The notes below the pieces were generated by a model, which was given only the letters and a program-made list of their open reading frames with translations, was not told the origin of the DNA and ran no database searches. A stretch of 7,670 nt of DNA from an uncultured bacterium. GTDB taxonomy: Bacteria > Patescibacteriota > Minisyncoccia > Phycocordibacterales > UBA9973. The stretch covers positions 1-7,670 of the forward strand of contig CAIJZW010000051.1 in the NCBI GenBank assembly GCA_903825265.1. The letters run 5' to 3'. Positions 5,665 to 7,670 of the stretch are shown here, piece by piece. Each line of letters starts with the position of its first letter. The first letter of the stretch is position 1. The position numbers and the translations under genes were made by a program.

Positions 5665-6102
5665 ATGAAAGTTATTTTAACTACAGATGTATTAAGGGTT
5701 GGTAATAGATATGATATAAAAGAATTTAAAGATGGATATGCTAATGTACTCATAGCGAAAGGTGTAGCTCTTCTTGCTACTCCACAAGCAATATCTAGTT
5801 TAGAAACAAAGAAGGCAAAAATAGAGAAAGAGAAAGAAGAAGAAATGGCTTTATTTGAATCATTAATATCTTCTATTGATAATAAGAAATTAGAGATAAA
5901 AGTGAAAGCGAATGAAAAAGGACATTTGTTTAAATCAGTAGGCCCTAAGGATATAGTATTGGCTATAAAAGAAATAATAGGAGTAGAAGTGGAAGAGAGT
6001 TCTATCGTGATGAATCCAATTAAAGAATTAGGGTTACATAGTGTTGAAATCAAAAAAGGGAATAAGAAAGGGAAGTGTGAAGTTGTAGTAATTAAAGCCT
6101 AA
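5665..6102 (+). CDS. rplI: 50S ribosomal protein L9
   Basis: The protein has 145 residues, close to the usual length of about 148. L9 binds 23S rRNA through its N-terminal domain and extends from the L1 side of the ribosome, where it helps maintain reading frame. MKVIL, DVLRVGNRYDIKEFKDGYA and LIAKGVALLATP (to about residue 40) form the N-terminal domain. A charged Lys/Glu helix with the run KIEKEKEEE links to the C-terminal domain (about 75-145, with GHLFKSVGPKDI and LGLHSVEI). Compared with the common GYARNFLIPKG, this protein reads GYANVLIAKG and is one residue shorter in the rRNA-binding loop. The ATG is seven bases after the protease stop, without a Shine-Dalgarno sequence or clear promoter, so it is probably co-transcribed with the protease. 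Confidence 0.93.
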   Translation: MKVILTTDVLRVGNRYDIKEFKDGYANVLIAKGVALLATPQAISSLETKKAKIEKEKEEEMALFESLISSIDNKKLEIKVKANEKGHLFKSVGPKDIVLAIKEIIGVEVEESSIVMNPIKELGLHSVEIKKGNKKGKCEVVVIKA

Positions 6103-6107
6103 TCTCT

Positions 6108-6130
6108 AGATAGGGGCTTAGCCCCTATCT
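6108..6130 (+). terminator. strong hairpin between rplI and next gene
   Basis: A perfect 10-bp stem pairs 6108-6117 (AGATAGGGGC) with 6121-6130 (GCCCCTATCT) around the loop TTA, starting five bases after the rplI stop. It is followed on the plus strand by GAAAAAAG, not by a T run, so it is not a standard intrinsic terminator. It may be an attenuating or mRNA-stabilising hairpin, or a terminator that does not need a U tract. The next ATG is only eight bases beyond the stem. Confidence 0.45.
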
Positions 6131-6138
6131 GAAAAAAG

Positions 6139-7670
6139 ATGGAATATAAAGCAGAAAACAGAAACTGTCAGAATTGCAAAAAAGACTTCACAATTGAGCC
6201 AGATGATTTTCTTTTCTATGAGAAAATAAAAGTTCCTCCACCTACGTTTTGTGTAGAGTGTAGTCATCAAAGAAGATTAGCTCACAGAAATACCCATTCT
6301 CTTTATAAAAGAAAGGATAGTTTTTCTGGTAAAGATATTATTTCTATATATTCGCCTGATAAAAATTTAGTTGTTATAGATCAAAAAACTTGGTGGAGTG
6401 ATTCTTGGGATTCTATGAGCTATGGAGTTGATTATGATTTTAATGTAACCTTTTTTGAACAATGGAAAAATTTTAGAGATAAATTTCCGTTGCAGAATCT
6501 TTCAAATTCTAAGGCTATAAATAGTGATTATTGTAATGTTGCAGAGGAGAGTAAGGATAGTTACCTATGTACAGCTAGTTGGATGATCGAGAATACTCAT
6601 TATTCTAATGCTATTTCATCTGTAAAAGATTCGATAGATTTACAGGTTGTTCATAATACAGATTTTTCATATGATGACTTAATTTGTTCAGATTCAAGTC
6701 GTTTATTTTATAGTCAAAATTCTAATGCGTGTGTTAATTCTTATTTTTTATATGATTGTCGTGGATGTACGGATTGTTTTATGTGCTCTAATTTAAGAAA
6801 TAAAAGTTATTGTTTTAATAATCAACAATTAACCAAAGAAGAATATAAAAATGCAATTTCTAATATAGATTTTGGTAGCTATAAAATGATTCAGGAATTA
6901 AAAAATAATTTTAGTAAATTAAAATTAAACTCCACTCATCGGTTTGCATTTGTAACTAATTCATTTGATGTTACAGGAAATAATATAGAGCATGCAAAAA
7001 ATTGTCATAATTGTTTCGATATTACAAAAGGGGTTGAAGATTGTAAAAATTCTTTTTGGTTAGCTAGTGTAGTGAAAGAAGTTTATAACTCAGGTCCTGG
7101 TTGTGGTGATATGGAAACTGGATATGAAATATTTGATGCTGGTGCTGGTGGTAGTAATATTTATTTTGGAAGTGTTATTTACTATTCTTCAAATGTTGAA
7201 TATTCATTTAATTGTTATAATTGTTCATATTGTTTTGCTTGTCTTGGGTTGAGAAAGAAAAATTACTGCATTTTTAATAAACAATACTCTAAAGAAGAAT
7301 ATTTTATTTTGAGAGATAAAATTATCAATCATATGAATGAAAAACCCTATATTAATAAAAATAATATTGTTTACAGGTATGGTGAATTTTTTCCTTCAGA
7401 AATGTCTCCATTTTGTTATAATGAGACCGTTTCTAATGATAATTTCCCATTAACTAAAGAGGAAGTATTATCAAAAGGTTATTCTTGGAAAGATAGAGAT
7501 AATAGAAATTATACTCCAACAATAATAGCAAATAGTTTACTTGATAATATTAAAGATGTTAGTGAAAATATTTTAAATGATATTATAGAATGTGAACATA
7601 GAGGGGAATGTAATGATCGTTGTTCTACTGCCTTTAAGATCACAAAAGATGAATTAATTTTTTATAAAAG
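6139..7670 (+). CDS. cysteine-rich zinc-ribbon protein, 3' end outside window
   Basis: 510 codons are visible from the ATG at 6139 and the frame is still open at the window edge. Residues 10-41 form a zinc ribbon, CX2C-X24-CX2C (Cys10, 13, 38, 41), around DFTIEPDDFLFYEKIKVPPP. A Trp-rich segment (WWSDSWD, 85-91) follows. Two homologous units, at 207-236 and 359-388, share CX2CX2CX2C, then LRNKSYC or LRKKNYC, then KEEY. After YGEFFPSEMSPFCYNE comes a second ribbon (Cys485, 491, 495, then TAFKITKDELIFY) that mirrors the first; the edge cuts it before its last cysteines. I recognise this architecture from uncharacterised proteins common in Patescibacteria genomes. No membrane segment or enzyme motif is visible. 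Metal binding is inferred; function is unknown. There is no Shine-Dalgarno sequence or clear promoter, and a hairpin ends eight bases before the ATG. Confidence 0.85.
   Translation, partial: MEYKAENRNCQNCKKDFTIEPDDFLFYEKIKVPPPTFCVECSHQRRLAHRNTHSLYKRKDSFSGKDIISIYSPDKNLVVIDQKTWWSDSWDSMSYGVDYDFNVTFFEQWKNFRDKFPLQNLSNSKAINSDYCNVAEESKDSYLCTASWMIENTHYSNAISSVKDSIDLQVVHNTDFSYDDLICSDSSRLFYSQNSNACVNSYFLYDCRGCTDCFMCSNLRNKSYCFNNQQLTKEEYKNAISNIDFGSYKMIQELKNNFSKLKLNSTHRFAFVTNSFDVTGNNIEHAKNCHNCFDITKGVEDCKNSFWLASVVKEVYNSGPGCGDMETGYEIFDAGAGGSNIYFGSVIYYSSNVEYSFNCYNCSYCFACLGLRKKNYCIFNKQYSKEEYFILRDKIINHMNEKPYINKNNIVYRYGEFFPSEMSPFCYNETVSNDNFPLTKEEVLSKGYSWKDRDNRNYTPTIIANSLLDNIKDVSENILNDIIECEHRGECNDRCSTAFKITKDELIFYK

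Noticed and set aside
5640..6053. Minus-strand open frame of 137 codons across rplI.
   Set aside because: It is antisense to ribosomal protein L9; the Ser/Phe/Ile-rich translation is what the reverse complement of Lys/Glu-rich codons gives.
1..7670. CRISPR array, insertion sequence or recoded TGA stops.
   Set aside because: I see no regularly spaced short repeats, no transposase or terminal inverted repeats, and all genes read through normally in the standard code with TAA stops.

Overview
The window reads as a piece of an AT-rich (about 30% GC by eye), compactly organised bacterial chromosome, most likely from the Candidate Phyla Radiation (Patescibacteria, probably a Parcubacteria-type lineage). 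The main reasons are the long cysteine-rich protein at the right edge, whose motifs I recognise from Patescibacteria genomes, a short RsmI without the usual C-terminal extension, small membrane-anchored genes packed with almost no spacers, and several promoters placed directly at start codons. The standard code fits: all seven visible stop codons are TAA and no gene needs a recoded TGA.

Left part (1-1431): the 3' part of a long gene whose C-terminus has a PD-(D/E)XK nuclease core. It ends at a bidirectional terminator shared with a convergent tRNA-Glu(CTC) gene. Middle (1432-1884): the tRNA on the minus strand, then about 200 bases that hold three closely spaced hairpins and a second, damaged copy of the tRNA 5' half with its upstream flank. 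This is the least explained part of the window. An 86-residue membrane protein follows (1885-2145), with its own strong promoter and terminator.

Right part (2237-7670): a same-strand run of rsmI (16S rRNA 2'-O-methyltransferase), a 74-residue membrane protein, a membrane-anchored DUF4015-type putative glycoside hydrolase, a membrane-anchored S41/CtpA processing protease with a PDZ domain, rplI (ribosomal protein L9), and the start of the cysteine-rich double-zinc-ribbon protein, cut by the window edge. Ribosome-related genes (rsmI, rplI) are interleaved with cell-envelope genes.

Internal promoters lie before rsmI, the 74-residue gene and the protease. In all three the -10 hexamer ends 6-7 bases before an ATG, which predicts leaderless mRNAs. 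Only the glycoside hydrolase gene has a clear Shine-Dalgarno sequence, inside the preceding gene.

I see no complete, demonstrably new multi-gene system. The best leads are the tRNA-Glu remnant with the structured RNA candidate, the leaderless promoter pattern, the cut-off nuclease (possible defence gene), and the cysteine-rich protein of unknown function.
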